A stretch of 64,000 nt of DNA. It comes from Lentzea nigeriaca. GTDB lineage: Bacteria; Actinomycetota; Actinomycetes; Mycobacteriales; Pseudonocardiaceae. Positions 1 to 8,308 of the stretch are shown here, one piece after another. The stretch lies in the NCBI RefSeq assembly GCF_016907955.1, contig NZ_JAFBCX010000018.1, forward strand, positions 81,348-145,347. Direction: 5' to 3'. A program made the translations under genes and the position numbers. Below the pieces are notes generated by a model. That model had not been told where the DNA came from and searched no databases. It saw only the letters and a program-made list of their open reading frames with translations. Each line of letters starts with the position of its first letter. Positions within the stretch are counted from its first letter, which is position 1.

Positions 1-798
1 CCCCTGCCGTACGGCCCGGGCTCGCCGATCCCGCGCGAGATCGGCCGCGACGAGATGGACCGGATCACCGCCGAGTTCGCCGCCGCCGCCCGCCGCGGTG
101 CCGACGCGGGTTTCGACCTGCTCGAACTGCACTGCGCGCACGGCTACCTGCTGTCGTCGTTCCTCTCGCCGATCGCGAACCGGCGCACCGACTCCTACGG
201 CGGCTCGCTCGCCAACCGGCTGCGCTACCCGTTGGAGGTGTTCGACGCCGTCCGCGCGGTGTGGCCGGCCGAGCGCCCGATGATCGTGCGCATCTCCGCG
301 ACCGACTGGATGCCTGACGGCAACACCGAGCACGACGCCGTGGAGATCGCCCGCGCCTTCATCGCCCACGGCGCCAACGCGATCGACGTCTCCTCCGGCC
401 AGGTGACGGCGGACGAGCGCCCGGCGTTCGGCCGCTCGTACCAGACCCCGTTCGCCGACCGGATCCGCCACGAGGCCCCCGGTGCGGCCGTCATCGCGGT
501 GGGCGCCATCGCCTCCTACGACGACGTCAACTCCATCCTGCTGGCGGGGCGCGCGGACCTGTGCGCGATCGGCCGCACGCACCTGTACGACCCGCACTGG
601 ACCCTGCACGCGGCCGCCGAGCAGGGGTACCGCGTTCAGTGGCCCGTTCAGTACCAGGCAGGTAGCCGGAAGCCGCCGTCGGCGCGCACCGATGCGGTGC
701 GGCCGCGGTTGTCGTTGTTGCGGGCGGAGGAGTCGGATCGGAACGTGCACCTGCGCTGGATTCCGCACCGTGAACCAGCGGCCGTCAGGGGGCGATGA
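1..798 (+). CDS. Bifunctional salicylyl/anthraniloyl-CoA-type hydroxylase, C-terminal old-yellow-enzyme domain (5'-partial)
   Basis: The reading frame is open from base 1, so the gene starts upstream; the last 265 residues are present. They form the C-terminal half of an NADH:flavin oxidoreductase (OYE) barrel: a catalytic-type segment ELHCAHGYLLSSFLSP, the family motif NRRTDSYGGS, and the FMN-phosphate strand region CAIGRTHLYDP. The tail WPVQYQAGSRKPP followed by RTDAVRPRL is typical of the long FAD-monooxygenase/OYE fusion enzymes that hydroxylate and dearomatise salicylyl-CoA or anthraniloyl-CoA. Which aromatic CoA ester is used cannot be told without the N-terminal half. The next gene is convergent, about 110 bases away, so this is the last gene of its operon. 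Confidence 0.85.
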   Translation, partial: PLPYGPGSPIPREIGRDEMDRITAEFAAAARRGADAGFDLLELHCAHGYLLSSFLSPIANRRTDSYGGSLANRLRYPLEVFDAVRAVWPAERPMIVRISATDWMPDGNTEHDAVEIARAFIAHGANAIDVSSGQVTADERPAFGRSYQTPFADRIRHEAPGAAVIAVGAIASYDDVNSILLAGRADLCAIGRTHLYDPHWTLHAAAEQGYRVQWPVQYQAGSRKPPSARTDAVRPRLSLLRAEESDRNVHLRWIPHREPAAVRGR

Positions 799-907
799 GG
801 ACCTTCCCCTTGGCGTGGCCGCCTGCACGCGCGGGTGGCGGGACTGCCCTTCGAGGAGGGCGTGTTACCGCTCTCGGAGCAGTCAGAACGGCTGTTCCGC
901 AGCGTGA

Positions 908-2989
908 TCAACGCGCCGGGTGGTCGAGATCCAGCTCCCGCAACTGCGACCTGGTCGCTATGCCGAGCTTGGGGAAGATCTTGTACAGGTGGTGGCCGAC
1001 GGTCCGGGGGCTGAGGAACAGACGCGCGCCGATCTCCTTGTTGGTCAGGCCCTGTGCGGCGAGGCGCGCGACGCTGAGTTCCTGCGGTGTCAGGCCGGTT
1101 GCCGTGCCGGTGGCGGGACGGAGCTGGAGGGCTGCCGCGCGGGTCCAGTGGGTCGCGCCCAGGTGCGTGAAGGTGTCGTGGGCCAGCCTCAGCTGCGAGC
1201 GTGACTGGTGTTTGTTGCGGCGCAACCATTCGCCGTGCAGCAGGGCCGCACGAGCCTGTTCGTGGGGGTGGTCGGGGAACGCTTCGGCGGCGGCCTCGGC
1301 GAAGAGCTCGGGTGTGCCGGTGAGCAGCGCTCGGGCGCGACAACGCCTGCTGCGCAGGAGGGGCGTGGTCGCGGGCGGGAGGGCCACGTGGCCGGCGGGA
1401 GTCCCGTTGCGGAGGCAGGCTTCGACGAGATCGGCGGCGGCCCAACGGCTGACGAGGGTGTGTCCGGTGGGGGAGGTCGGTTCGGCGATGGCGGAGAGGT
1501 GGGCGACCGCGGTCTCGTTGTCCCCTGTGGACAGTGCGAGCTGGCCCAGTGCCCACGCCGCCTTGGCTGCGGCCAGCCGGTTGTGCAGCGGCACGGCGAG
1601 GGCAAGCGCCGCGGACGCGTGTTCGCGGCAGAGCTCCGGGTTCGGTGCGGCGAGGGCCAGCACCGCGTGGAAGTCGGCGGCACGGGCGCGCTGGCCGGTT
1701 TCGCGGGCCGAGCGAAGTCCTTCCCCGGCACGGGAGAACGCCGCGTTCCAGTGGCCGAGTTCGTGTTCCAGCTCGGCCAGCCACAGCTCGGGGAACGCGA
1801 GCACGGCCTGCATCCCGTTCACGGAGAACGATGTCCTGGCCTCGATGCCGAACCGCAGCGCGGCACGCGGGTCGGCACCGTGGCGGGCGATCACGAGCGG
1901 CCACAACCACTGGTGGACGTCGCTGCGCAGCAGCGCGGCTGGTGCGGTGGCGCGCAACTGCCACGGGTCGGCGGTCGTGCCGACGCGCAGCCGGGCGAGT
2001 TGCTCGACGAACGTCGTGAAACCCAGCTCCGCGCCGGCCTCGGACAGGTGGGCCAGCGCGGGAGTGGTGTCGATGTCGGCGTGGAGGGCGGCCGCGACCG
2101 CCATGAAGAGCAGACCGACGGCTTCCTCCGGCGGCCTGCGCATGGCCGCGCGCACGAGGTGGTCGTGGGCCGAGCGCTGGTCGTCGTCGCTCAGCGCGAT
2201 GAGGCCGTGCAGGCGGTCCAACGCGGCGGCGTCGGACACCGACGCGGTCAGCGAGCGGGCGAGCGCCGGGTGGCCGGACTTCCACGCCGCGTAACCTGCG
2301 GCCGCCAGCCTGCGTTCGCGGTCGGACGGCGCGGACAGGTCCGCCGCACGCCGGAGCAGATCGGCCGCGGTGGCCAGGCCACCGCGCCTGGAGGCGGTGG
2401 TGGCCTCGGCTTCCAGTGCGGCCGCCAGGTCCTCGTCCGGCCCGGACGCGGCCGGCGCGCGGTGCACGTCAGACCGATCCGTGGTCTCGGTGCCGGGCAG
2501 CACCAGTTCCGGCAGATCGAGAGCCGGGCCGTCGGTGGCCAGCACGAACGCGACGGGCGCGTCGGCGACGCGGCGTGCGCAGAACCCCAGCGCGGTGGCC
2601 GAGGAACGGTCCCACCACTGCAGGTCGTCGACGATCACCAACACCGGCCCCGCCGAACGCAGCAACCGCAGCACGGCCGTGTACACGACGAGGTCGGTGC
2701 AGGCGGCGGTGGAGCGACCGAGCACCACCTCGATCGCCGACCGGTGCGGCTCGGGCAGGACGGAGCTGTCCAACGGGGTCAGCAGTTGCTGCAGCCCGGC
2801 GAACACCAGCTCGGCCTCGGCTCGGACGCCCGTCCCGGACAGCACGGTCATCCCAGCCGCGCGGTCCGCGGCCCAGCGCAACAACGTGGTCCTGGCGTCA
2901 CCCGGTCCACCGCGCAGCACGAGCGCACCGCCGTGTCCCGAGCGCGCGTCGGCCAGCAACGCGGCCAGAGCCTCCTGCTCGAAGATCAC
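908..2989 (-). CDS. LuxR-family transcriptional regulator with N-terminal AAA-type ATPase domain
   Basis: A 693-residue LAL-type regulator: a STAND/AAA ATPase domain at the N-terminus, a helical TPR-like middle, and a LuxR helix-turn-helix in the last 65 residues (LTPQELSVARLAAQG, then TNKEIGARLFLSPRTVGHH). The P-loop is degenerate: G27-G-P-G-D-A-R-T35 has Ala and Arg where Gly and Lys are expected, while Walker B (VLVIVDDLQWW) is intact. LAL proteins usually use ATP as part of inducer sensing, so this copy may bind nucleotide weakly or not at all. It is divergent from the SDR gene at 3057, 67 bases away, and could control it (inference). The start is an ATG (MIFEQEALAAL). Confidence 0.88.
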   Translation of the reverse strand: MIFEQEALAALLADARSGHGGALVLRGGPGDARTTLLRWAADRAAGMTVLSGTGVRAEAELVFAGLQQLLTPLDSSVLPEPHRSAIEVVLGRSTAACTDLVVYTAVLRLLRSAGPVLVIVDDLQWWDRSSATALGFCARRVADAPVAFVLATDGPALDLPELVLPGTETTDRSDVHRAPAASGPDEDLAAALEAEATTASRRGGLATAADLLRRAADLSAPSDRERRLAAAGYAAWKSGHPALARSLTASVSDAAALDRLHGLIALSDDDQRSAHDHLVRAAMRRPPEEAVGLLFMAVAAALHADIDTTPALAHLSEAGAELGFTTFVEQLARLRVGTTADPWQLRATAPAALLRSDVHQWLWPLVIARHGADPRAALRFGIEARTSFSVNGMQAVLAFPELWLAELEHELGHWNAAFSRAGEGLRSARETGQRARAADFHAVLALAAPNPELCREHASAALALAVPLHNRLAAAKAAWALGQLALSTGDNETAVAHLSAIAEPTSPTGHTLVSRWAAADLVEACLRNGTPAGHVALPPATTPLLRSRRCRARALLTGTPELFAEAAAEAFPDHPHEQARAALLHGEWLRRNKHQSRSQLRLAHDTFTHLGATHWTRAAALQLRPATGTATGLTPQELSVARLAAQGLTNKEIGARLFLSPRTVGHHLYKIFPKLGIATRSQLRELDLDHPAR

Positions 2990-3056
2990 ACTGCCACGCT
3001 AGACCAGTCACTTTGACAGATGTCTCGGTCACGACGGCCCGCCGAAGATCAAGGCC

Positions 3057-3941
3057 ATGAACAACATCACTCGCCGCACGGTTCTGGCCGCAGGCACCGC
3101 AGCAGGACTCGCCGCCGTGGTTCCGGCGCGGGCGCGACCGCACGGCAAGATCGTCATCATCACCGGCGGCACGTCCGGAATCGGCAAGGCCGCCGCGAAG
3201 GCGTTCGCCGCCCAGGGCGCCAAGGTCGGCTTCTGCGGCCGCCGCGAACAGCTCGGCCGGCAGGTCGAGCAGGAGATCCGCGCGGCCGGGGGAGAGGCCT
3301 GCTACATCCGGGCCGACGTGCGCAAACCCGACGAGGTCAAGGCTTTCGTCGACGCCGTCGCCGACCGCTGGGGAGGCCTCGACATCGCCTTCAACAACGC
3401 GGGGATCGGCGTCTCGGCCGCGCCGCACGACCTCACCCTCGAACAGTGGGACGACGTCATGGACACCAACGCGCGTGGCGTGTTCCTGGCGATCAAGCAC
3501 GAGATCCCGCACATGCTGAGGGCCGGGCACGGCGTGATCATCTGCACCTCGTCCTCGGCGGCGGAGCAGGCCCGGCCGACCGGCGCCGCCTACACCGCCA
3601 GCAAACGCGCCGTGCAGGGCATCGTGAAGGCGGCCGCGCTCGCGTACGGGGCCAAGGGCATCCGGGTCAACGCGATCCTGCCCGGCACCACCGACACGGC
3701 GTTCGTCCGTCCGCCGGGCATCCCGGACGACGCCTGGGCGAAGTTCAAGGCCGCCTACGGGCCGCTCAACATCGACGGCATCGAGCGGATGGCGTCACCC
3801 GAGGAGATCGCGAACGCCGTCGTCGGGCTGGCGTCCGATGGGTTCGGCTACCTCAACGGCGCCTCCGTCGTGGTCGACGGCGGTGCGACGGCAGGCCGCA
3901 GGATGGTCATCCCGCCGGGCTTTCCCGGTTCGGAACAGTAA
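3057..3941 (+). CDS. SDR-family oxidoreductase with Tat-like signal
   Basis: 294 residues. Classical short-chain dehydrogenase: cofactor loop TGGTSGIG near residues 36-43, NNAG at 113-116, catalytic Ser around 165-167, and Y179-x-x-x-K183. Unusually the protein begins with a twin-arginine-like leader, MNNITRRTVLAAG, followed by an Ala/Val-rich stretch ending PARARP, before the Rossmann fold. SDRs are normally cytoplasmic; folded cofactor enzymes are, however, the natural cargo of Tat export, so a secreted or periplasm-facing SDR is possible. The n-region motif TRRTVL lacks the typical Phe, so export is not certain. The stop codon lies inside a small inverted repeat that precedes purL. Substrate unknown. 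Confidence 0.85.
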   Translation: MNNITRRTVLAAGTAAGLAAVVPARARPHGKIVIITGGTSGIGKAAAKAFAAQGAKVGFCGRREQLGRQVEQEIRAAGGEACYIRADVRKPDEVKAFVDAVADRWGGLDIAFNNAGIGVSAAPHDLTLEQWDDVMDTNARGVFLAIKHEIPHMLRAGHGVIICTSSSAAEQARPTGAAYTASKRAVQGIVKAAALAYGAKGIRVNAILPGTTDTAFVRPPGIPDDAWAKFKAAYGPLNIDGIERMASPEEIANAVVGLASDGFGYLNGASVVVDGGATAGRRMVIPPGFPGSEQ

Positions 3942-3951
3942 TCACGATTAC
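3938..3951. repeat. Perfect inverted repeat GTAATC-AC-GATTAC
   Basis: Six-base arms around a 2-base spacer, overlapping the stop codon of the SDR gene and lying about 100 bases before purL. It is AT-rich against a GC-rich background and could be an operator for purL-purQ, but no family consensus was recognised. The intervening 3952-4040 holds no gene. Confidence 0.35.
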
Positions 3952-4052
3952 TTCAGTGCTGACTAAAAGCAGTTACCAGGGGTGCCTCCGCGCCGTCAGC
4001 CGCCATTTAGGAGAATCTCTGCTGACGCCCGAGCACAGCTCCAGGAGGATTG

Positions 4053-6827
4053 TTGATCCACAAGTTCTCGGTTCGCTCCGCGGGCACCGCGGAGCCCGAC
4101 ATCCGTGAGCTAGGCCGATCGTGGGAGCTCGACGACCTCGAGGTGTGGCGCGACTACTACGTCGAGTTCGAGGGCGAGCCAGAGGCGGCGGCGCTGAACG
4201 AGGTGGCCGCGGTGCTCGGCGACCAGCTCGACGTCGTGGTCTCCGTGGACCAGCCGCTGGAGCCGGGCGACGTGCAGGTCGCGTACAAGCGCGGCGTGGT
4301 GGACAACGAGAGCGACTCGATCGTCACCGTGTGCGGTCTGCTCGGCGTGCGGGCGCGCGCGGGCAAGGTCGCGACCACCTACCGGTCGGCGTCGCCGCGG
4401 CTGCGCGAGCTGGTCGCGTCCACGCGGTTCAACGCGACGATCGAAGAGCTGCACGACTCCGAGCCGCACTACGACACCCTCCTGCCGCAGGGTCATTACG
4501 AGCCGACCGTGCACTACGACCTGCGCGGGCTCGACGACGCGGCGCTCGCCGAGCTGGGTGTCGCCGGTGGGCGCAACCTCTCGCTCGCCCAGATGCGGCA
4601 CGTGCGGCACATCCAGGAGACGCTCGGCGACGAGTACGTCACCGAGGTCCTGCTGGAGGCGTTGGACGCGCGGTGGAGCGACCACTGCGCGCACACCACC
4701 TGGAAGTCGCTGGGCAGCCTGCTCGGCAGGCTCGTCGATGCCGCCAAGGACGTCGCGAACCCGAACGTGCTGAGCATGTTCCACGACAACGCGGGCGTCT
4801 GGGACTTCTACGACGGCCACGCGATCGCGATCAAGGCCGAGACGCACAACGGGCCGTCGGCGATCTCCGGCTACTTCGGCCAGCTGACCAAGCTCGGCGG
4901 CGTGCTGCGCGACATCCTCGGCACCGGCCTGAGCGCCGACCCGATCGGCAGCTTCGAGTACACGGCGGTCGGCGAGCCGGAGGCGCCCGCGCCGATCAAG
5001 GGCCGTCCGGACGCGCGCAGGCTCGCCCAGGAGACGATCCGGGCGATCAAGGAGTACGGCAACACGTTCGGCGTGCCGATGATGTCGTCGCGCATGACGT
5101 TCCACCCGGCGTACCGCGCCAAGCCGTTCGCGCTGGGCGGCAGCATCGGCCTGCTGCCGGTGTCGGCTGCGCAGCGGGGCACCCCGCGGCCGGGCGACTT
5201 CGTCGTGCTGATCGGTGGTCTGACCGGCAACGAGGGCATCCACGGCGCGTCCGCGAGCTCGGCGGGCGCCACGATGGACACGACCGCGGTGCAGATCGGT
5301 GCGCCGCTGGAACAGGTGAAGTTCCGCAAGGCGCTGATCGAGCTGCGCGAGGAGGGCTGCCTGAGCGCGCTGACCGACGTCGGTGGCGCCGGCCTGAACA
5401 GCGCTGTCGGTGAGATCGGTGAGGCGTGCGGGGTGTGGATCAACACCGCGCTGGTGCCGTTGAAGACCGCGGCGCTGCCGATGTGGCGGATCCTGCTGTC
5501 GGAGTCGCAGGAGCGCATGCTGCTCGCCGTGCCGCCGGAGCACCAGGAGCGCGCGAAGAAGATCCTCGACAAGCACATGGTCCGCTCGACGGTCATCGGC
5601 CGGTTCGCCGACACCGGCCGCTACCACGTCTTCCACGCGCCGGACCTGACCGAGGAGAAGCTGATCGCGTCCGCGCCGGACGCGGTGCCGGCGCACCAGG
5701 GCGAGACCGGTTTCGACGTGTCGTACGACCTGCTGGACATCGAGGTCGAACGGCAGGAGGTCGGCCCGCCGCCGCGTCCGTCCGGCGTTCCGGAGTGGCC
5801 GTCGCTGGCGCCCGCCGAGCTCGCCGGGCTGCTGGAGCAGGTCGTCTCCGACGCGGAGGTGGCGTCGCAGCACTACGCGGACTCGCAGTACGACTCCACG
5901 GTGCAGGGCCACACCTGGTACGGCCCGCACTACGGCACCGAGCAGGCGGTGCGCACGGCCTACTGGGCGGGCACGCCGGTCGCGGGTTCGCCTGCCGCGG
6001 CGGTGCTGAACACCGCATTCAACCCGTGGCTGTTCGAGGCCGACCCGGTCGCGGCGACCCGGCAGATGTTCTGCGCGGCGATCGCGGGCCAGGTGCTCGC
6101 GGGCGTCGCCGTGCACGACATCTGCATGTGCGACAACTTCTACACCCCGCACCTGTCGGAGAACTGGCGCGAATGGCTGGTCGGCATGGTCGACGAGCTG
6201 GCGGTGCTGGTCCGCCACTTCGGTGTGCCGCTGATCTCGGGCAAGGACTCCTCGGCCGGTTCGGTGCACACCGACGAGGGCCTGGTCAGCGTGCCGCCCG
6301 CGGTGTTCCTGAGCGCGCTGGGCAAGGTGCCGCACCGCGACGGCCTGCTGCGCGAGCAGTGGACCGCGCAGGACAACGTGCTGGTCCACATCGGACTGTC
6401 GACGTCGTCGCCGGTCGGTACCGTCGCCGGGCGCAAGCTCGGTCTGACGGCCGGTGCGCTGGACGACCTTTCCCTGTCCGAAGTGGACAGCTACCTGGCG
6501 GCACTGGCGGCGAGCAGGGACCTGCTGCGCAGCGGTGCCCGCATCGGCGCCGGTGGTGTCGCTGCCGCGCTCGCCCAGGGCGTGCTGGCGAGCGGCATCG
6601 GGGTGCGGCTCGGGTCCGCGACCACCGAGTCGCTCTTCGCGGAGCACCGCGTGGGCGCGGTCGTCGAGGTCGCCCAGGCCGATGTCGACCGCCTGCCAGC
6701 CGAGCTCAATCCCGTCGTGCTCGGGGCGCTCGTGCCGGGCGCGGGCATCCTGGTCGACGGCACCGACCTGTTCACCCCGGCCGCGCGCGACGGCTGGCTC
6801 AACTCGTTCACGGCGAGGATCGCATGA
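4053..6827 (+). CDS. purL: Phosphoribosylformylglycinamidine synthase, PurS-PurL fused type
   Basis: About 924 residues. ATP-dependent amination of FGAR to FGAM in purine synthesis; ammonia comes from the adjacent PurQ. Hallmarks: WSDHCAHTTWKSLG (catalytic-His segment), KAETHNGPSAISGYF, TDVGGAGLNSAVGEIGE, and near the C-terminus CDNFYTPHL and PLISGKDSSAGS. The first 115 residues resemble PurS (VAYKRGVVDNESDSIV, then GKVATTYR), so PurS is fused on. The usual actinobacterial PurL is about 750 residues with separate purS; this form is therefore atypical and may be a second, horizontally acquired FGAM synthase. Start: tandem TTG codons at 4050 and 4053; the SD AGGAGG at 4043-4048 favours 4053. 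Stop overlaps purQ by ATGA. Confidence 0.92.
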   Translation: MIHKFSVRSAGTAEPDIRELGRSWELDDLEVWRDYYVEFEGEPEAAALNEVAAVLGDQLDVVVSVDQPLEPGDVQVAYKRGVVDNESDSIVTVCGLLGVRARAGKVATTYRSASPRLRELVASTRFNATIEELHDSEPHYDTLLPQGHYEPTVHYDLRGLDDAALAELGVAGGRNLSLAQMRHVRHIQETLGDEYVTEVLLEALDARWSDHCAHTTWKSLGSLLGRLVDAAKDVANPNVLSMFHDNAGVWDFYDGHAIAIKAETHNGPSAISGYFGQLTKLGGVLRDILGTGLSADPIGSFEYTAVGEPEAPAPIKGRPDARRLAQETIRAIKEYGNTFGVPMMSSRMTFHPAYRAKPFALGGSIGLLPVSAAQRGTPRPGDFVVLIGGLTGNEGIHGASASSAGATMDTTAVQIGAPLEQVKFRKALIELREEGCLSALTDVGGAGLNSAVGEIGEACGVWINTALVPLKTAALPMWRILLSESQERMLLAVPPEHQERAKKILDKHMVRSTVIGRFADTGRYHVFHAPDLTEEKLIASAPDAVPAHQGETGFDVSYDLLDIEVERQEVGPPPRPSGVPEWPSLAPAELAGLLEQVVSDAEVASQHYADSQYDSTVQGHTWYGPHYGTEQAVRTAYWAGTPVAGSPAAAVLNTAFNPWLFEADPVAATRQMFCAAIAGQVLAGVAVHDICMCDNFYTPHLSENWREWLVGMVDELAVLVRHFGVPLISGKDSSAGSVHTDEGLVSVPPAVFLSALGKVPHRDGLLREQWTAQDNVLVHIGLSTSSPVGTVAGRKLGLTAGALDDLSLSEVDSYLAALAASRDLLRSGARIGAGGVAAALAQGVLASGIGVRLGSATTESLFAEHRVGAVVEVAQADVDRLPAELNPVVLGALVPGAGILVDGTDLFTPAARDGWLNSFTARIA

Positions 6828-7492
6828 AGCCGACCGTCAACGTCCTGTACCTCCCCGGCACGAACTGCCAGGAGGAGACCGTCGCGGCGTTCGCCGCGGT
6901 CGGTGCGACCCCGCGGCTGAGGTTCGCCGCCGATCTGCTGGCCGGTGACGAGCGGCTCGACGACGCCGACATCCTCTGCATTCCCGGCGGGTTCTCGTTC
7001 GGCGACCACCTCGGCGCGGGTGCGGTGGCGGGCGCGTTGCTGCGCAGCCACCTGGCCGACCAGTTCGAGACGTGCCGGACGCGGCCGCTGATCGGTATCT
7101 GCAACGGTTTCCAGATCGCGGTGCGCGGCGGCTGCTTCGGCAAGGTGGGGCTCAAGGTGAACAGCTCCGGCACGTTCCGCAACGAGGAGAACCAGCGCCA
7201 CGTCGTGGACGAGGACAACGACAGCCCGTGGCTCACCGGCCTCGGCGGTCAGACCCTCGTCTTCCCGTGTGCGCACGGTGAGGGCCGTTTCCACCCGGAC
7301 AGCACCGGGGCGGAGTACCGCGTCGCGTTGCGCTACGAGAAGGAGTCCAACCCGGACGGCTCGTTCGAGAACATCGCGGGCATCACCAGCCTGGACGGGC
7401 TGTCGTTCGGGCTGATGGACCACCCGGAGCGGGCGGTGGACCCCGAGGTGCGGCTCGCGTTCTTCGAGAATGGTGTCCGCGCGGTGCGCTGA
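6824..7492 (+). CDS. purQ: Phosphoribosylformylglycinamidine synthase, glutaminase subunit PurQ
   Basis: 222 residues. Class I glutamine amidotransferase that hydrolyses glutamine and hands ammonia to PurL. Seen: N-terminal YLPGTNCQEE, nucleophile elbow PLIGICNGFQ with Cys93, and the histidine motif CAHGEGRF. The ATG overlaps the purL stop, so the two are translationally coupled and presumably made in fixed ratio. No separate purS is adjacent, in keeping with the fused N-terminus of PurL. A strong terminator follows 17 bases after the stop. Confidence 0.93.
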   Translation: MKPTVNVLYLPGTNCQEETVAAFAAVGATPRLRFAADLLAGDERLDDADILCIPGGFSFGDHLGAGAVAGALLRSHLADQFETCRTRPLIGICNGFQIAVRGGCFGKVGLKVNSSGTFRNEENQRHVVDEDNDSPWLTGLGGQTLVFPCAHGEGRFHPDSTGAEYRVALRYEKESNPDGSFENIAGITSLDGLSFGLMDHPERAVDPEVRLAFFENGVRAVR

Positions 7493-7508
7493 CGTCGTCT
7501 GAACGGTG

Positions 7509-7541
7509 CGGGGCAGGGAGTTCGCTCCCTGCCCCGTTTTT
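7509..7541 (+). terminator. Intrinsic terminator after purLQ
   Basis: A perfect 12-bp stem, CGGGGCAGGGAG (7509-7520) pairing with CTCCCTGCCCCG (7525-7536), with a TTCG tetraloop and a run of five T. It ends the purLQ unit just before the convergent gene at 7541. Confidence 0.92.
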
Positions 7542-8137
7542 CAGCGCTCGACCAGGCGGGTGAGGGCGAAACCGGTGATCGCGGCCATGGTCGCGGCCAT
7601 CACGAGACCTCCGAGCGCGCCGATGAGCGTGATCAGCACGGTGGTCTGACCCGGTTGCCACAGGGGAGTGGTGACCGCGGTGAACGCGATCAGGCCCGCG
7701 CCCCACGCCAGGGCGTTCGCCCAGATCCAGTTGGAGGCGTGGCGCACGTAGTGGCGCAGCACCAGCCATTGGCCGGTGCCCAGCGACAGCAGGACGGCGG
7801 CGCCCGACATCGCGGCCAGCAGGATCACCGCGGGCAGCGGCAGGGTGCCCAGGCGTTCGGCGTTGCCGGCGGCGAGCATCGCGATCGCCCAGGCGAACCC
7901 CGCCGCGAGGGCCGTGACGCCGATCCAGCGCGATGCGTCGAAGTCGTGGAACGTGCGGCGCAGGACGACGCACTGTGCCGCACCGAGGACCACGCCCTCG
8001 ACGATGCCCGCGAGGACGAGCAGCGGTGCCGACGACGTCAGCGCGCCGGCGAGGGCCGGGGCGAGGAAACCGGTGAACTCGCCGGCCGTCACCCAGGTGA
8101 ACCAGCTGTTGCGGACGGTCGTCAGCGTGGTGCTCAT
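7541..8137 (-). CDS. Polytopic membrane protein of unknown function
   Basis: About 198 residues with six or so hydrophobic segments, for example GFLAPALAGALTSS, LLVLAGIVEGVVLGAAQCVV, and LITLIGALGGLVMAATMAAI; conserved-looking QCVVLRR and GQWLVLRHYV repeats suggest an internal duplication of a 'glutamine then Val-Leu-Arg' unit. No catalytic motif was recognised. The ATG at 8137 is preferred to the one at 8155 because it has a purine-rich GTGGAA ahead of it. A DevR-type palindrome at 8173-8186 lies just upstream, so the gene probably belongs to the hypoxia regulon (inference). Confidence 0.75.
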   Translation of the reverse strand: MSTTLTTVRNSWFTWVTAGEFTGFLAPALAGALTSSAPLLVLAGIVEGVVLGAAQCVVLRRTFHDFDASRWIGVTALAAGFAWAIAMLAAGNAERLGTLPLPAVILLAAMSGAAVLLSLGTGQWLVLRHYVRHASNWIWANALAWGAGLIAFTAVTTPLWQPGQTTVLITLIGALGGLVMAATMAAITGFALTRLVER

Positions 8138-8172
8138 GGTTCCACGATCGGCCATCGACCGCGGTGAGCGCA

Positions 8173-8186
8173 GGGACGAAGGTCCT
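8173..8186 (-). promoter_or_regulatory. DevR/DosR-type box (GGGACGAAGGTCCT)
   Basis: Matches 11 of 14 positions of GGGACTWWAGTCCC, the core of the mycobacterial DosR box. It lies 36 bases before the start of the membrane protein gene. A second half-site, AGTCCT at 8203-8208, sits about 22 bp away, the spacing seen for other pairs in this window. Confidence 0.6.
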
Positions 8187-8247
8187 CATCTCGGCGGTGC
8201 GCAGTCCTCGTGTCCGGCAGGGGAATCGGGGAAGACAGTGTGGTGGT

Positions 8248-8301
8248 ATGACGCACATCGTGATCGCCGGCGGAGGGCCGGCCTGCTCGTCGCCGCGGTG
8301 A
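8248..8301 (+). pseudogene. 5' remnant of an FAD-dependent oxidoreductase
   Basis: An ATG opens MTHIVIAGGGPA, the canonical N-terminal FAD-binding beta-strand and glycine loop, but the frame stops six codons later. Reading continues sensibly in another frame as AGLLVAAVSAG, as if a base or two were lost within the glycine loop. Nothing of the rest of the enzyme remains; the convergent gene at 8309 follows directly. It is most simply the stump of a deleted flavoprotein. Confidence 0.6.
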
Positions 8302-8308
8302 GCGCAGG

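Noticed and set aside
4110..6647. Minus-strand open frame of 845 codons opposite purL
   Set aside because: Shadow of purL; no motif and His/Arg-rich composition.
7383..8258. Alternative minus frame of about 290 codons over the membrane protein gene
   Set aside because: Arg/Pro/His-rich out-of-frame reading; the frame ending at 7541 has clear transmembrane helices.
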